From positions 806,001-870,000 of the forward strand of contig WHVY01000008.1 of assembly GCA_022266195.1 (NCBI GenBank): a stretch of 64,000 nt of DNA. Reading direction: 5' to 3'. Source of the stretch: Tetranychus cinnabarinus (taxonomy: Eukaryota > Arthropoda > Arachnida > Trombidiformes > Tetranychidae). Numbering within the stretch: the stretch's first letter is position 1; every line of letters starts with the position of its first letter. The notes under the pieces were generated by a model. The model did not search any database. It saw nothing but the letters and a program-made list of their open reading frames with translations, and was not told the origin of the DNA. The position numbers were made by a program, and so were the translations under genes. This document shows positions 38,594-50,890 of this stretch, in pieces.

Positions 38594-39160
38594 AAAATCT
38601 TATAATCTTATGTAATGTTGAGGGATAATTAGATAATTACGATTAAGTTGATGTGTCCATTTAACCAATTCGATTCCTTATTGATTCTCAGCTCAAACAA
38701 TGAATTCCCTATCAAGAAAGTTAAATTAAGATGAACTTTTTGAATTAAAAACATCACCTTCACATTTATTTATTTTATTAACAAATTACAGTTTAATTTA
38801 AATCCAATTAAAAAATACTTTGAATGATGAATTATAAAATTGTACAAGGAAATAACAAAAGATCTTTGTATTTTATAATTTCATTAAAATTCCAAGAAAT
38901 TATTTATTCATTGATTGATTATCTTTATCAAATGGTGCAATGAAACGTATATTTACATGTTTATATTTACATTATCAATTGAATATTTTGTTATGTGACA
39001 GCAAGAGGCAAAATGGCTGCCAAATGATTCTGAATTACACCCTAAAATAGCAATGATTTGCCATTCCAGATATTATTATTAATATTAAAATTAGTTATCA
39101 CTCGGAGTAAAATTTTTTATTAAAATTATGAGCAAAATTTTAGTTGAAAATCAACTGTTA

Positions 39161-39207
39161 AGATGGCGTTAATCATCGTTTTAACCATTAAACCATTAAC
39201 GCCATCT
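39161..39207. repeat. 13-bp inverted repeat carrying two GATGGCG cores
   Basis: AGATGGCGTTAAT at 39161-39173 is repeated as its perfect reverse complement ATTAACGCCATCT at 39195-39207, with a 21-base spacer. The arms hold AGATGGCG, the core of CTCF-like sites, in opposite orientation. It could also form a hairpin, but the A/T-rich spacer and isolated position favour a paired protein site. Confidence 0.55.
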
Positions 39208-41527
39208 GGTATAGGTGAAACTGTTTAAATATCGACTATCGATGCGTTCATTTTTATCTAAATTGTTGAAGTTTATTTAAATTGTAGCATTTTTGATTCC
39301 AAATATTTAGTTGTGAATAATGAAAAAATATCTTTTCTCGATATCACTTTGAATCAAGTCTATCATTCAGAATTATTGTCATTTCTCTGGGTTTATTGAG
39401 CGAAAGACAGTTTACTTTTTGCTTTGATTTTCAATGTTTGAGTATCGGTTACATATGAAAAACGGATTTTAATTGCCATTGATTATATTGAAATTGATTT
39501 CATGGATTGACGGATAAGAAACCAAATCAATTCATAGATTTAGCTATATATTTAGATTTCTTTTCTTTGCTTTCAAGAAAATCCAATGAGATTCAATCCG
39601 ACACTCACATAAAGAAACGCTACAGAAACGACAACACCTAAATGGACTGGAAAACATTAATCTGGTCTATGACAACATTTTACGGATGTGTAATGGTTTG
39701 ATTGATTTACTAAATCAATAAAAACTGAATTACCCAGGTGATGGCCAAACAGAATGAATTGAATTAAATAAAAGACTGATGCATAACGAGATATTGAACC
39801 TACTTTGTTTCTGGTCAAAAACTAGTCAATTGATTGATAAATAATGATGTGATGAAAGCTAATGTTGATCAAATGTTGAATCCATTTCTCCGGTTGTGTT
39901 ATCACTAATATACTTTAGTTACCAATGTATCACCAACTGTTAGGTCAAAACAAACTCTCACTTAAAATCGATGAAACAAATTGATAATTATTGGTATATA
40001 ATTGTATTCCTGAAAGTGAAACAACAAGTGAAAAAATAGTAAACAGTGAACAACATTCATCATAGGCTAAAACCAGAGTGACACTTGACAAATTGTATCC
40101 CTTTAACCACACAAGGTACAGTATTTTCCTGGTATTACAATATTCCCATTACCAGTGTTCCTATCCCTTTAGCTATCCAAATTTTCACTAGATCAATCAG
40201 TCAACTAACCAATTAATTTTAACCAATAACTCTGGATATGACTTTCAGTAATTAATGCAGTGAAGACTATTAAAGTTATAAGTTGAAATTAATTTGCTTG
40301 ATATACCCATTCACATGTTATTTGATACATCGTCTGCATCACTCTGATTCACCATTGAGCGCAAGTAAACATCCATTCTAATAGCTCTTTTGAATTTTTA
40401 ATTACTTCTTTTCGACTGTTTAAATGAACAATAATTGTATCTCAGTCTTCATAGCAATTAAATTCCCTATGTGTTTTAATTCAATCCGGAATCTTCAATG
40501 TTATTGACTTTGCCTATGCTTTTTATCCCATCCATTGTTATTGCTACTGTGAACCAATACCCAATTTAGTATCCTGACGTTAACCCAATTTTTGATCAAA
40601 ATTTAACACATTGGACCAGTTAATCTTGTGTCCTTTCACAATCAGCTAATAGGAAAGATTTAATTTAAGAGTTTATCTTAAAATAATCAGGTTAGACAAT
40701 GGATTGAGATTTACATTGGACTCAATTTAGATTGGTTTTGGTACAGACAGCTTGCAAGGACAATTACTTGTCACTTAATCAAAGATTAACTTTTACCTTG
40801 ATAAAGTTCAATATTAACAAGCTCAATATTTATCTCCCTCCCTCTTTCTTTCTCGGTCATCATCATTCTATCTCTTACTAACTCTCTTTCTGTTGCCTTT
40901 CAGCTTTCTTCCCGGTTTTTTTTCATCCAAACTGTAAACGACTCACTCATATCACAACTCTCAACGGTGAACCTGAAAAAAAAACATATCACAATCGAAG
41001 GTTGGATCATTCCTTATTTTCATCATAATCTTCACCATCACCATCACCACTATCACCATTAACATTACAGTGTCATAATCAACAACAATCAACATCTTGT
41101 CTTCTCCTTTCATCTCTCTTAAAAATAGTGTATATACTTTTGATTTACCCTTTATGCTCACGTCTGATTTTATTTTTGTTTTGTCAATAGCAAAAGCGTA
41201 TTCCTTTTTTTGATGTTAGTCTGTTTTTTGGTGACTTTGTTTGATGATTGATTAATCTCGATTAATCCCTCTCTCTCTCCCTCTCATCTGGACAGTTGTC
41301 AATAGCCTACACAATCACTTTGGTTATTGTAAATTAACATTTCAAACTCTAATCAACAAGTTGTATTGTTTATCTTTACCTCATTGTGTGCCTTCTCTTG
41401 TGATCCAACTTTAACCTTTTTTTTTCTTGGTTTCTACCCAAACCTTTGCCATCAAATTTTTTGGACATTCATTGTTAATCAGTAAATTTTTTTACTTGTT
41501 AACCTCCAGATTAAGCAGGAGAACAAA

Positions 41528-42421
41528 ATGTTTCACTGGTTAACGAAAGAGCTTGACCATTTTCTGTCAAAAGGTGACCCCCGAGTTGCTCATCTACCGT
41601 TAATGCAAAGTCCTTTTCCTGTTGCAGCGATATGTCTTGCCTATGTTTTATTTGTAAAAAAAATTGGACCCAATTTAATGAAAAACCGTAAACCCTTTGA
41701 GGTGCGAATGGCCATGATTATCTACAATTTTACCATGGTTTTGTGTTCATCGTATGTTGTCTATACTGAAATCGTCTACCATTGGCTTCAACCGGGAGTC
41801 TCTTTAACATGTGATCCAGTTGACTATTCAGTTAACCCAATATCAATGAAAATAGTGTACAATTGTTATTTTTACTTCTTGTTGAAATTTGTTGAATTTA
41901 CGGACACCATTTTCTTTGTGGTTCGTAAAAAGAATGAGCAAATAAGCAATCTTCACGTTATCCACCACGGATTATTACCCTTTTCCGTCTGGTGGGGAGC
42001 CAAATTTGTCCCTGGTGGACATGCAACCTTTTTTGGTTTCGTCAATTCAATTGTCCATGTAATTATGTATACATATTATGGCCTGGCAGCCATTGGACCA
42101 GTTATGAAGCCTTACCTTTGGTGGAAAAAGTATTTAACAATATTTCAATTGGTACAATTTGTTGCCATCGGAATCCATTCATTTCAACTATTTTTCCAAC
42201 CAAGCTGCTCATTTCCCAAAATTTTTGGTCTCTGGATTGGTTCACATGGAATTTTATTCTGGTTCCTTTTCACCGATTTTTATGATAAAACCTACAAAAG
42301 ATTTGCATCATTGTCGTCATCAAGTTCATCTGCAAAATCTCTTTCCTCATCATCAACGACTTGTTCACCATCAATAACAAATCTTAGTGATTCCAATGGA
42401 AACATTAAAAAAGTCAAATAA
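41528..42421 (+). CDS. ELOVL-type very-long-chain fatty acid elongase
   Basis: Intron-free, 297 residues, typical length. Elongases catalyse the first and rate-limiting step of microsomal fatty-acid elongation, condensing malonyl-CoA with acyl-CoA. Family signatures are all present: KFVEFTDTIFF (120-130), the catalytic HVIHH box (143-147), MYTYYG (180-185) and TIFQLVQF (204-211). Several hydrophobic segments surround them. The HVIHH form and KxxExxDT text resemble the ELOVL1/ELOVL7 branch. A serine-rich cytoplasmic tail (about 262-285) ends in KKVK, a canonical dilysine ER-retrieval signal. A leader intron probably ends at 41509, 18 bases before ATG. It is functionally linked to the 3-ketoacyl-CoA reductase at 24.6 kb. 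Substrate preference cannot be told from the sequence. Confidence 0.96.
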   Translation: MFHWLTKELDHFLSKGDPRVAHLPLMQSPFPVAAICLAYVLFVKKIGPNLMKNRKPFEVRMAMIIYNFTMVLCSSYVVYTEIVYHWLQPGVSLTCDPVDYSVNPISMKIVYNCYFYFLLKFVEFTDTIFFVVRKKNEQISNLHVIHHGLLPFSVWWGAKFVPGGHATFFGFVNSIVHVIMYTYYGLAAIGPVMKPYLWWKKYLTIFQLVQFVAIGIHSFQLFFQPSCSFPKIFGLWIGSHGILFWFLFTDFYDKTYKRFASLSSSSSSAKSLSSSSTTCSPSITNLSDSNGNIKKVK

Positions 42422-45400
42422 TCAAAGGCTTTTAACCAAACCTTTTTTTTGAGCAATTTTTTTGCATTTTTCTCTCTCCTCTCTTTTCCCTGACCTTTTA
42501 TCCTTCCCCAACCTCTGTCATCTTTCCTCTTCTCTCCTCATCTTACAGTCTCTTGTTCACCTTGTTAATGGGTTGATTACCAAAATTGCGATGACCCTGG
42601 TCTCGATTGATTCACCTGTTCCTTTTTGGCTTACAACAATAATTATCAACATCTTGATAAAAAAACCATTTTGATATGTCCTCTTCACAACCCAATGATA
42701 ACTTTTGTCAACAACCAACTTTAAATTGAAACAAATACGCCAACAACAAACACATACGAGAATATTAAAAACAAAATGTTTTCTTAATTGGCATCTTCAC
42801 CCTTTTTTGGTGACACTTTTGTTTCACCTTTACCTTTCCTCTCTCAAGGAGAGGAGGTAAAAAAAACAAAATGCGAGAAGAGAAGAGATTTAAAGACGAA
42901 AAGAGGAGGAAGAAAAATTTCAAAGTGAATGGTAACCACGGAAGTGAATATTAAAATTATTTTGTCCTTTGTGGGAGTAGGTCAAGTTTCGGATCGTTTC
43001 AATAACACGTAACATTTCATCTCATCCATTCACTCATATTTATCCTCATCTTCATCTTTACTCTCTCTTCTCTCTCTCTTTTCCCTCCTTTTCCTCGGTC
43101 CATGCAGAATAGCAATGTTCATTTAGTCCTGTAAATCTCAATTGTTGAAGCACTGTTTTACCCTTTCAAGTCAATACTCTCCTTATCGCCATATTTGTTT
43201 TTTTACATTTACATATGAGTATATATTTGCTGTGCATCTATTACTTTCACTTACCAATCAAAGTTAATTTCACTTTAATCAAGTTAATCATCAACTTTTT
43301 TTTTAATATTTATCACAACTTTGTTTATAGCTTAAGGTTATAACATTTTGCGGTATAAACTTGCTGTTTGGCTTTTACCTGTTTCTAACCTTTTTTAATG
43401 TCAACGTTTACTGGTAACAGCAACATTTTATCATGATTAACAAACACCGAGTATTTCAATGATTAAACACTGATTGGAATGAAACCTTTTTGTAATATTA
43501 ATTAATATATCTAATGATATTACTTTGTGCCTTACCCGCCAAACCTTACCAAGTTAACTCAATATTGAAATTTGGTCAATTTTGTTATTGTATTTAACCA
43601 TATTTTTGAGTCTAATTTTCAATAAATAGCCTAAATTGACCCTAATTTTTGAGATAAATTGTGTTTGAATAATAATTTTAACCTTAATTTCTTGCTAAAA
43701 ATTTCAAATTCAATTGGAAATTGAAAATAAGATCAATGTTAATGTTTGCCATAATTTTGCCATCAATACCAAATGAATCTGGTATCAATTGATGATGTAT
43801 ATTACTCAATCAGGAAACAGATAGACAAGACTCTGAAGCCTCTCAGATTACATGAAATAGTCAGATCAAATGACAATTATCAAATTAGCTGTAAATGTTT
43901 AAAGTGTAGTCCATTGATAATCAATGATGTTGTTGATAAAGGATTGCTGAAACTTTCACTTTTTTTTCTTGTTTATTGGAAAGCATAATTTTAATGGTAA
44001 ATTGATTATAATGATGATTAAAAGAGACACAAATTGTGAAGCAAAAAAAGCAGATTAAAGAAAGGAGAAGAAAAAATGAAAATATCAAGTTCAATTTAAC
44101 TGTTTAATCAACATATCAGAATAAGGTTTTTAGTCTTCCTGATTATCCGGTTTACTGGTGGCAAGTTAAGCCATTTTACCTTTTCAGTATCTCCTTTAAT
44201 TTAATTAAGATACAATTGATAAATATAAAAAACAAGAAAACAAATCGATTCGTTGATTGGTGGTAAAATACACAAATTACAAGGAAATCGAGGTTATCGT
44301 CAATAAATAAGGATAAAGGAATAATCGAGTGGACAGTTTCGAAAACTTGTAATTCGCTTCAATTTAGCTTTCTATGTAGCTAAATTGAAGGAAAAAGTAC
44401 TTGTATTAATATAACATTTAAATTGCTGTTGTTCATTCATACCATTGAATTGACTGGAATGGTAATCATAATGAAGATAATTGTTGTTATTAATGATGAG
44501 AAGAATGCCAAACCAATCATTATATAACCAAACAAATCAATAGATTCTTAATGGCATATAATAATTCGAGTTAACAAAAAATCATGATTAAGTTGAACTT
44601 TTCCAGCTTTCTTCCTATTCCTTGTTGTTGTTGCTGTTTTTTGCTTTCACTGTTCACAATCCTTATACGAGCGAATCATCTACCAGTAAATTAATAAATC
44701 TTGATCCAAATAATCTTAAACTGCTTTTTTCTTCTTAATGATCATGAATAATATTATTGATGTAGATTGAGTGATGCCAATTGTGATAATGTGAAGGGAA
44801 AAAAATGAATATTCAATGTCAATGTTCGTTTCGTTTGAGTCAGTCTCAATTTTCTTTTCGAGATACAAGAATCAGGTTATCTATTCGATTGTCATCAAGG
44901 TGCTTTACTTTTACCGGACCAAAATTTTCTTCGAATAAAACGAAATCATGATCTCAATGGATCATGAAGATTAGCTGATTATTGATTTAACTTGTTTACT
45001 GGTCTTAGCGGGAGATTAGTCTTTAATTTTCAGGTTTCACGTTTATAATTTACTGAGCTCAGGACTACGATTTCAAACGAAACACGAGTTGAATTAAAAT
45101 TTTTCCAGATGTAGTTTACAGTTGTTAGGTCAAAACAGTCAAATAACCAAAAATGGAAACATTTAAAGCCAAATCTATTGCAAAAATCTGTAAAGAAAGA
45201 TAAGATAATGAATTAGTTGAGTTAATAGAAGGTACAAAAAGAGCAACAATTGATTGAAATTAGATTATTTTCGAGTAATGGTGGTACCATGTAAAGGTTT
45301 AAATATGAAGATTGTTAACGATTGAGTAAACAAGCCAGTGAATTGAGAAAAATCAATTCGATAACAAGAAATGATGAACAATTTTATCTTTAAACAACCA

Positions 45401-46951
45401 TCTTTACTTGATGAAGATATTTAGTGAGCCAAAAAATTTCAATGATAAATTAGATGAACTAAATACTCAGCAGGCTAGGAGATTCAATATGTATTATCAT
45501 GAATTTAGATGTTAGTCTATTTCTATACCTTTTGTGTGTCCCTTCAATAATCCAATGAATTGAATGAGTAAATAATAAATTACAATCAAAAGAAGTGGAT
45601 CGGGCCCAGTCAAGCTAAATTGAATTCCTTTTCTCCTAGTAGATCGGCCTGAAGGAATATTACGATGTAATTAAGGCTACCAATAAGGTCACGTCGCTCA
45701 ATGATTGATCATGGACTGGATGACCGGACTCAAAAGTAAGATTGGGAAGGTTCTAGGTCAGCACAAATATTTGGGGAGAGTAACGGCCCATCGTGAAAGC
45801 TAGATAGAAAGTAAGAAATAAAAGAGAGTGAGAATGAAAGTTAATTTGATCAAGGCTGGTTTGTTACGCACAAATCAAGAGAAAGCGATTTTAGTCGGGT
45901 GAAACCGAAAGAAGCTGAACAAGGATGAACAAAACGAGAATAAGGAAATCTAAATCATTACCTTTTCATTTAGCCATGTGACAAAGTGAAAGTATTTCTT
46001 GACCTTGCCCTGAATCGACTTCATCAGATTAAAACTGGTGCATTCCATCTTTGTTTGGAAGTTTATTTTGGTTTCGCCACGAAATCGTTTTTACCTCTTT
46101 TTATAAAAATCTAACCACAAGGAGTTCCAATAAAACTGAAAGAAATAAGACAAAAAGAAGGAATTAGTAAAATCGATCTAAATTTCAAATCAAAGTCAGG
46201 TGTCAGTTATGTTTCTATACTTGAAAGCAATTGGCATACAGTAAAAACTGGTAGATCAAACATCGGAAAATTTAAACACTTTGAAAATGACCTGTAATTA
46301 AAAGAATAATTGATAATATGATCAGAATGGATAATATTTTGCATAAATACCCAATAATTTTGGTATTTCAATTTATCTATTGTCCAGCCATTGAATATTT
46401 AATATCATTTCTAGCTTTTATGGATTTCGCCCGACTAAAAGCTGCAGGCAAAAGCTTTAAACGCTCTTAAAATGTATTAATTTATTCGTGAAAGCTGTTT
46501 AAATCTAATTACTTACCAGATTCAGTAGATCAAGGCTCTTCACACAAGTTAACGAGATATTTAGCTTTTTCCTTTACACGAAGAAAATTTTATTACCCAA
46601 TATCAATACTTAACTGCATAATTAACGGCAGATAAAGATCATTACCATGATCTACATATCTGATCAGTGATTTCAATGATTGTAAAGATAAGATAGTTTG
46701 TACTTTCGATGATTGAAAATTTGAAAAATAAACATCAAACATGATTGAATCTGTTTTCACAAAGTAAATATTACCAGAAAAACAGTCTAGGTAGGCAAAA
46801 AATTGTAAACAAAAATGAAAAAAACCGGTAAAATATCATTGGATACAGATGTTTTCCCACGTGATAAAAATGTTGACATTTATTTTTGAGTTACTCTTTC
46901 TAGTTCTAGTGGCTGTTAATTTATTTCTTAATTAATATTTTAAGCATTGTT
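42422..46951. other. Intergenic between ELOVL and CCDC51-like genes
   Basis: The first several hundred bases are probably the ELOVL 3' UTR, pyrimidine-rich at 42470-42560 and 43050-43110. A 71-codon frame at 43773-43988 has two cysteines spaced C-x-C-x2-C but no recognised homologue and no support. The segment 45595-46060 is less AT-rich and lacks the usual poly-A/T runs, hinting at a functional non-coding or decayed element. The promoter of the next gene lies at the right end. Confidence 0.4.
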
Positions 46952-48334
46952 ATGGCCTTTCGTAATTTAACTAACAATTTAAAGCAATATGCTCGTTTAG
47001 TTCCTAATAAATTTAGTCAATCACCATTGAATGATCATATGTTGAAAGCCATGGACTCTTATGAAAGCTACATTGGTGTCAAAGAGATCAAAAAGATTCA
47101 ACAGAATGTCCTCAAGGTTTGTTTCTATTGTTACTGATTCAAATTCATTAAACTATCATTGATTTTTGCATATTCTTCTTTTATTTACAGGCAGAAGAAG
47201 CCTTCATCGAATCAAGCAAAGCTAGGAGAACCATTCAGGATGGATTACTAAAGGTGCAACAAAATCTTAAACAAATCCGCTCTAAATTGGGTAACTAACT
47301 ATACTCTGTTTAGTCTAATTCAACTTGAGGTTTGAAGAGACCCAACTTGTTGGAACTTTATCTCTGAATGGTTAAATCCATCTATCTTTCCTGTTCTATT
47401 CCATCATCAGTAATTCCAGTAGTTTCCCACTGAGTGTTATAAACAGAGAACGATATCAACATGCAGTTCCGAATAGCATTACCTAAAGAATATACCTGAT
47501 CAGATAAAGGATTGATGATTATCTTTGATTATCACTTTAACTATAATCTTTTGCATGAGATTATCATGAAGTGCATTTTGATACCATTTTCTATTTTTAA
47601 AACCTTTTCAAGAATAACATTACTAATGTCTTTTGATATTTTTCATATTTAGATTCTATGAGCCGGTCAGATGAGGCCTATTTGGAGCTGATTACTAATG
47701 AACACAAATTACTAAAGAACGAGATGAGTTTATTAAATGAATTAAGGACAAAGGAGGAATCAGAAAGAGAATTGTTCACAAGTTTTTCTCAGAGATTAAG
47801 AGAAGCACATGAGGTAAGATCAGCATATACTTTCATCATTTGACGAATTTTGCTTCATTTATTAGATTTTTCATTTGATTTTTAATACTTATAATGATTT
47901 ATTTTGTGTTTTTCATTTAGTTTGAACGATTACGCCAAGAAAAAGTCAAATACTTATCGATATTAGGGTCAATAATTGGAGCTTTTCTCGGAATTCTAGG
48001 AACTAGTATCAATCACGCGTTAAAGATGAAGGATATCAACAAATTAGTAAATACTCTAGAAAAACAAATGAATACTTTTAGTGCGTTTACTAAGGAAATA
48101 AGCAGCCATCTATCTCCAGGCGCCGAGGATCGGGAGAAATCCACCATTGAAAGCTGTATTGAACAAAATTTAAACAATCTAAGTCAATCAATCATCGAAG
48201 AAATCAACGTATCTCAACAAACAATTCAAGCATCCCAAGAAGAGCTAGAAAGCCGACTAAGACTTAACAATTTGATTATTGTTGGACTATTCGCGTTGTT
48301 TTTACCTGTTGTTATGAGATTTGCCTCTAATTAG
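46952..48334 (+). CDS. CCDC51: CCDC51/MITOK-like mitochondrial inner-membrane protein
   Basis: Four exons: 46952-47116, 47191-47290, 47653-47813 and 47921-48334. All are GT-AG with frame kept, giving 279 residues (human about 411). CCDC51 (MITOK) is the pore subunit proposed for the ATP-sensitive mitochondrial potassium channel. Matching features in order: a basic, amphipathic N-terminus fit for mitochondrial import; YESYIGVKEIKKIQ; a long coiled coil with YLELITNEHKLL and the family phrase ESERELFTSFSQRLREAHE; first membrane segment ILGSIIGAFLGILGTSI (about 155-172); a second coiled region; and a C-terminal membrane segment (about 260-277, IIVGLFALFLPVV). The vertebrate loop between the membrane segments is shortened. 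AATAAA at 48470. A different coiled-coil mitochondrial protein is the main alternative. Confidence 0.87.
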
Positions 48335-49678
48335 CACTCTTGTAAACTAGAATTTATTTACATGTACATTACTAATTGAAGTGTCTTTCAACTACAAATT
48401 CAATTTTTTATCATTGATAATACAATCAGAGAAAGGCAATGTTCGAGCGAGAGGGAGAGACAAATGAAGAATAAAAGTTGCATTCCAAATGTTTTAACTT
48501 ACATAATCTACAATCGGCTCCTGACGGATCATCATCCATTGGATTTGCAACTGTGTATTCAAAGGTTTAATTTATCATTTGACAATCATCATTCCGATCT
48601 CTAAATTATCATTTGCTAACATTCATGCTTTGTTCACACTACTATGGGCAATTTCCGTACATTTAATCAGTTAATTAGACAATATCTAAATTATTGCCTC
48701 GCTATCGACAGTTTAAATTTTTATTGATTCACATTGAAGTCACCTGGCTTCAACGTGTTGTTAGTAAGCTTATATCGCTAAAATTGCTGTTTAGTCTACA
48801 ATTGAATGAAAATTAACCTTTTCATACAAAGTCACAATTTAATCTGGTTCGTCACAATACTTTCAATCATATTAGTTTCAATAAATCTATGGGCTGATTG
48901 CGCTTAATGTACCAGGATTGGATTGGTAATGCAATGAAAACCTGATGATTTCTTTATAAATTGATGATAGTCGCAGTCATCTGATCAGCTTGTGTAAATA
49001 ATTAGTTGATAATTGATATTTTGACAGTCAGAAATATTATTAAAGTATCATGTATCGTCCATTCAATCAACTCATGATTTCACCAAACTTGGTTACGCAA
49101 ATTTTAGGAAATGGTTAATATTTCGCTTTCTTTTTTCCTTTCTCTTTCACAGTTTAGTTTAATGTCTAGCCTACTTATATGATTATCTGTTTCTGTTTCT
49201 GAGCATCCATCAATGTCAGCGCAATCTGTGAGCTCAGCTTGTTATGCTGATGCTGAATTGCTTTAGGAAAGCTGGAAAAACGAGTTTACTTTCATTTGTT
49301 GACTTCATCAACATCAACAATGATAAACGACTGAAACATAAAATCATCGATAACCGTTTCAATATAAACCCGATTAGAAATAACTAACAAGTTGATTATT
49401 AAAATGAATGCATGCTCGATATTTCTGTAGAGTTGAAACTGTGAAAGTTGATCAAATATTACCAAAAACTACATCATAATACAGCAATAAAATTACCCTT
49501 TAAAGCTGCTTAATCATTTATTTTGTGTTTTAGTTTTTGTCTCTATGCAATTGATTTTTCTTGCATCTATATTTAGCTAAATCAACTCGAACTATCCATA
49601 ACAATATTTAAATACCTTATTTATAACCTTATTTTTACACTTCAAGACCAACCTGTTTTTATCGAGAGTTACAAGGAA
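48335..49678. other. Intergenic between CCDC51-like gene and MTHFR
   Basis: 3' UTR of the CCDC51-like gene to about 48490, then AT-rich sequence with no recognised gene. The last few hundred bases are the likely MTHFR promoter and leader. Confidence 0.5.
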
Positions 49679-50890
49679 ATGACTTTCAGTAAGGAACCAT
49701 CATCAACATCAGACCAGCCAGTTGTACCATCAGCAAAATTAATTGATAAAATAACTAATTATGTTAATCAATATGGTAAACCATTCTTTTCATTGGAATT
49801 TTTCCCTCCTCGAAATGAAACTGAATTAGAATCCTTTTGGCCCTTGTTGGATCAGCTGAAGCAAGGCAATCCTTTGTTTATGGACATCACTTGGCATTCA
49901 AGAGCATCACTTGACCCAAACAATCATTGTTCAAGTCTAGCAATTGCTGGTTCAACTTTAAAGCAGCTTAATCATGAAACTGTGTTACATTTAACTTGTT
50001 ATGACTATGATACTACCACTTTGGAATCTATACTTAATTCAGCTAAATCATTGGGTCTTCGAAATATACTGGCTTTAAGAGGTGATGTACCAGCTTCAAA
50101 TCAAGATGAAAACAAAGTCTTTAATGGAGTTTCCAATAACTCAAATGATGTCCCTGACGGTCTTTCCAATGTTGCCTCCAGTGATATTATTGATAATACA
50201 AAAGGTGAACAATTATCTCCGACAATAGATCAGCTAAGTAACTCTAAAAGTGACCAACTTATTAAATCAAGCAATTCTCTTGATAAACTAACTTGTGCTC
50301 TTGATTTGGTTAAATTCATTAAAACTAAATATGGTGATTTTTTTACTATTGGTGTTGCTGGTTATCCAATGGGACATCCTGATGCTAAAACATACTCAGA
50401 TGATTTGAACTATTTGAAATCTAAAGTAGATGCTGGAGCTGATTTTATTGTTACTCAACTGTCTTTCTCAGCTGACCAATACATTAGTTTTATCAAGGAT
50501 TGCCACGCAATTGGGATCAAAGTGCCGATTATACCAGGAATATTCCCTATTCAAACCAAGGCATCCATTCGTAATATAAGCAAATTAACTAAAATTGACC
50601 CTCCTGATGACGTTAAAGAATCCATTGAAGCCTGTAAAGGAAATATCGAAGCAATCAAGAAGTATGGCTTACAACATGCTGTTGATTTATGTAAAAAGCT
50701 AATTAGTTCTGATGTTAATATACCCGGGTTACATTTTTATACATTGAACCGTGATAATTGCGTTACTGAGATACTCAAACAACTCAATCTGTGGAATCCA
50801 AGATCTGATTATGAAGAATCTACAACGGCTAGTGATATTCAAAATTTACCAGTCGTTTTACCAGAAAATGGACAGCAACCAGTTTACTAA
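49679..50890 (+). CDS. MTHFR: Methylenetetrahydrofolate reductase, catalytic domain only
   Basis: Intron-free, 403 residues. MTHFR reduces 5,10-methylene-THF to 5-methyl-THF with FAD, feeding methionine synthesis. The TIM-barrel catalytic domain is complete: FFSLEFFPPRNETE with catalytic Glu40, FMDITWHSR, LHLTCYD, LALRGDVP (Asp136), VAGYPMGHPDA, DFIVTQLSFS, PIIPGIFPI and GLHFYTLNR. A low-complexity, hydrophilic insert of roughly 65 residues (138-202) separates LRGDVP from LVKFIK. The protein ends about 45 residues after GLHFYTLNR, so the C-terminal S-adenosylmethionine-binding regulatory domain found in human MTHFR (656 residues) is missing. The 595 bases before the convergent mL48 gene show no coding continuation. 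The enzyme is therefore probably not inhibited by SAM in the usual way. Confidence 0.95.
   Translation: MTFSKEPSSTSDQPVVPSAKLIDKITNYVNQYGKPFFSLEFFPPRNETELESFWPLLDQLKQGNPLFMDITWHSRASLDPNNHCSSLAIAGSTLKQLNHETVLHLTCYDYDTTTLESILNSAKSLGLRNILALRGDVPASNQDENKVFNGVSNNSNDVPDGLSNVASSDIIDNTKGEQLSPTIDQLSNSKSDQLIKSSNSLDKLTCALDLVKFIKTKYGDFFTIGVAGYPMGHPDAKTYSDDLNYLKSKVDAGADFIVTQLSFSADQYISFIKDCHAIGIKVPIIPGIFPIQTKASIRNISKLTKIDPPDDVKESIEACKGNIEAIKKYGLQHAVDLCKKLISSDVNIPGLHFYTLNRDNCVTEILKQLNLWNPRSDYEESTTASDIQNLPVVLPENGQQPVY

Larger units (their letters stand above)
38401..41509. other. Intergenic between USP and ELOVL genes
   Basis: About 3 kb of AT-rich sequence without a recognisable gene. It holds CTCF-like motifs at 38576-38593 and 39161-39207 (listed separately), CT-rich tracts at 40840-40920 and 41268-41290, and a short CACCATCA array near 41030-41060. 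The right end is probably the leader of the ELOVL gene, since a leader acceptor (CCTCCAG) ends at 41509. Confidence 0.5.
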
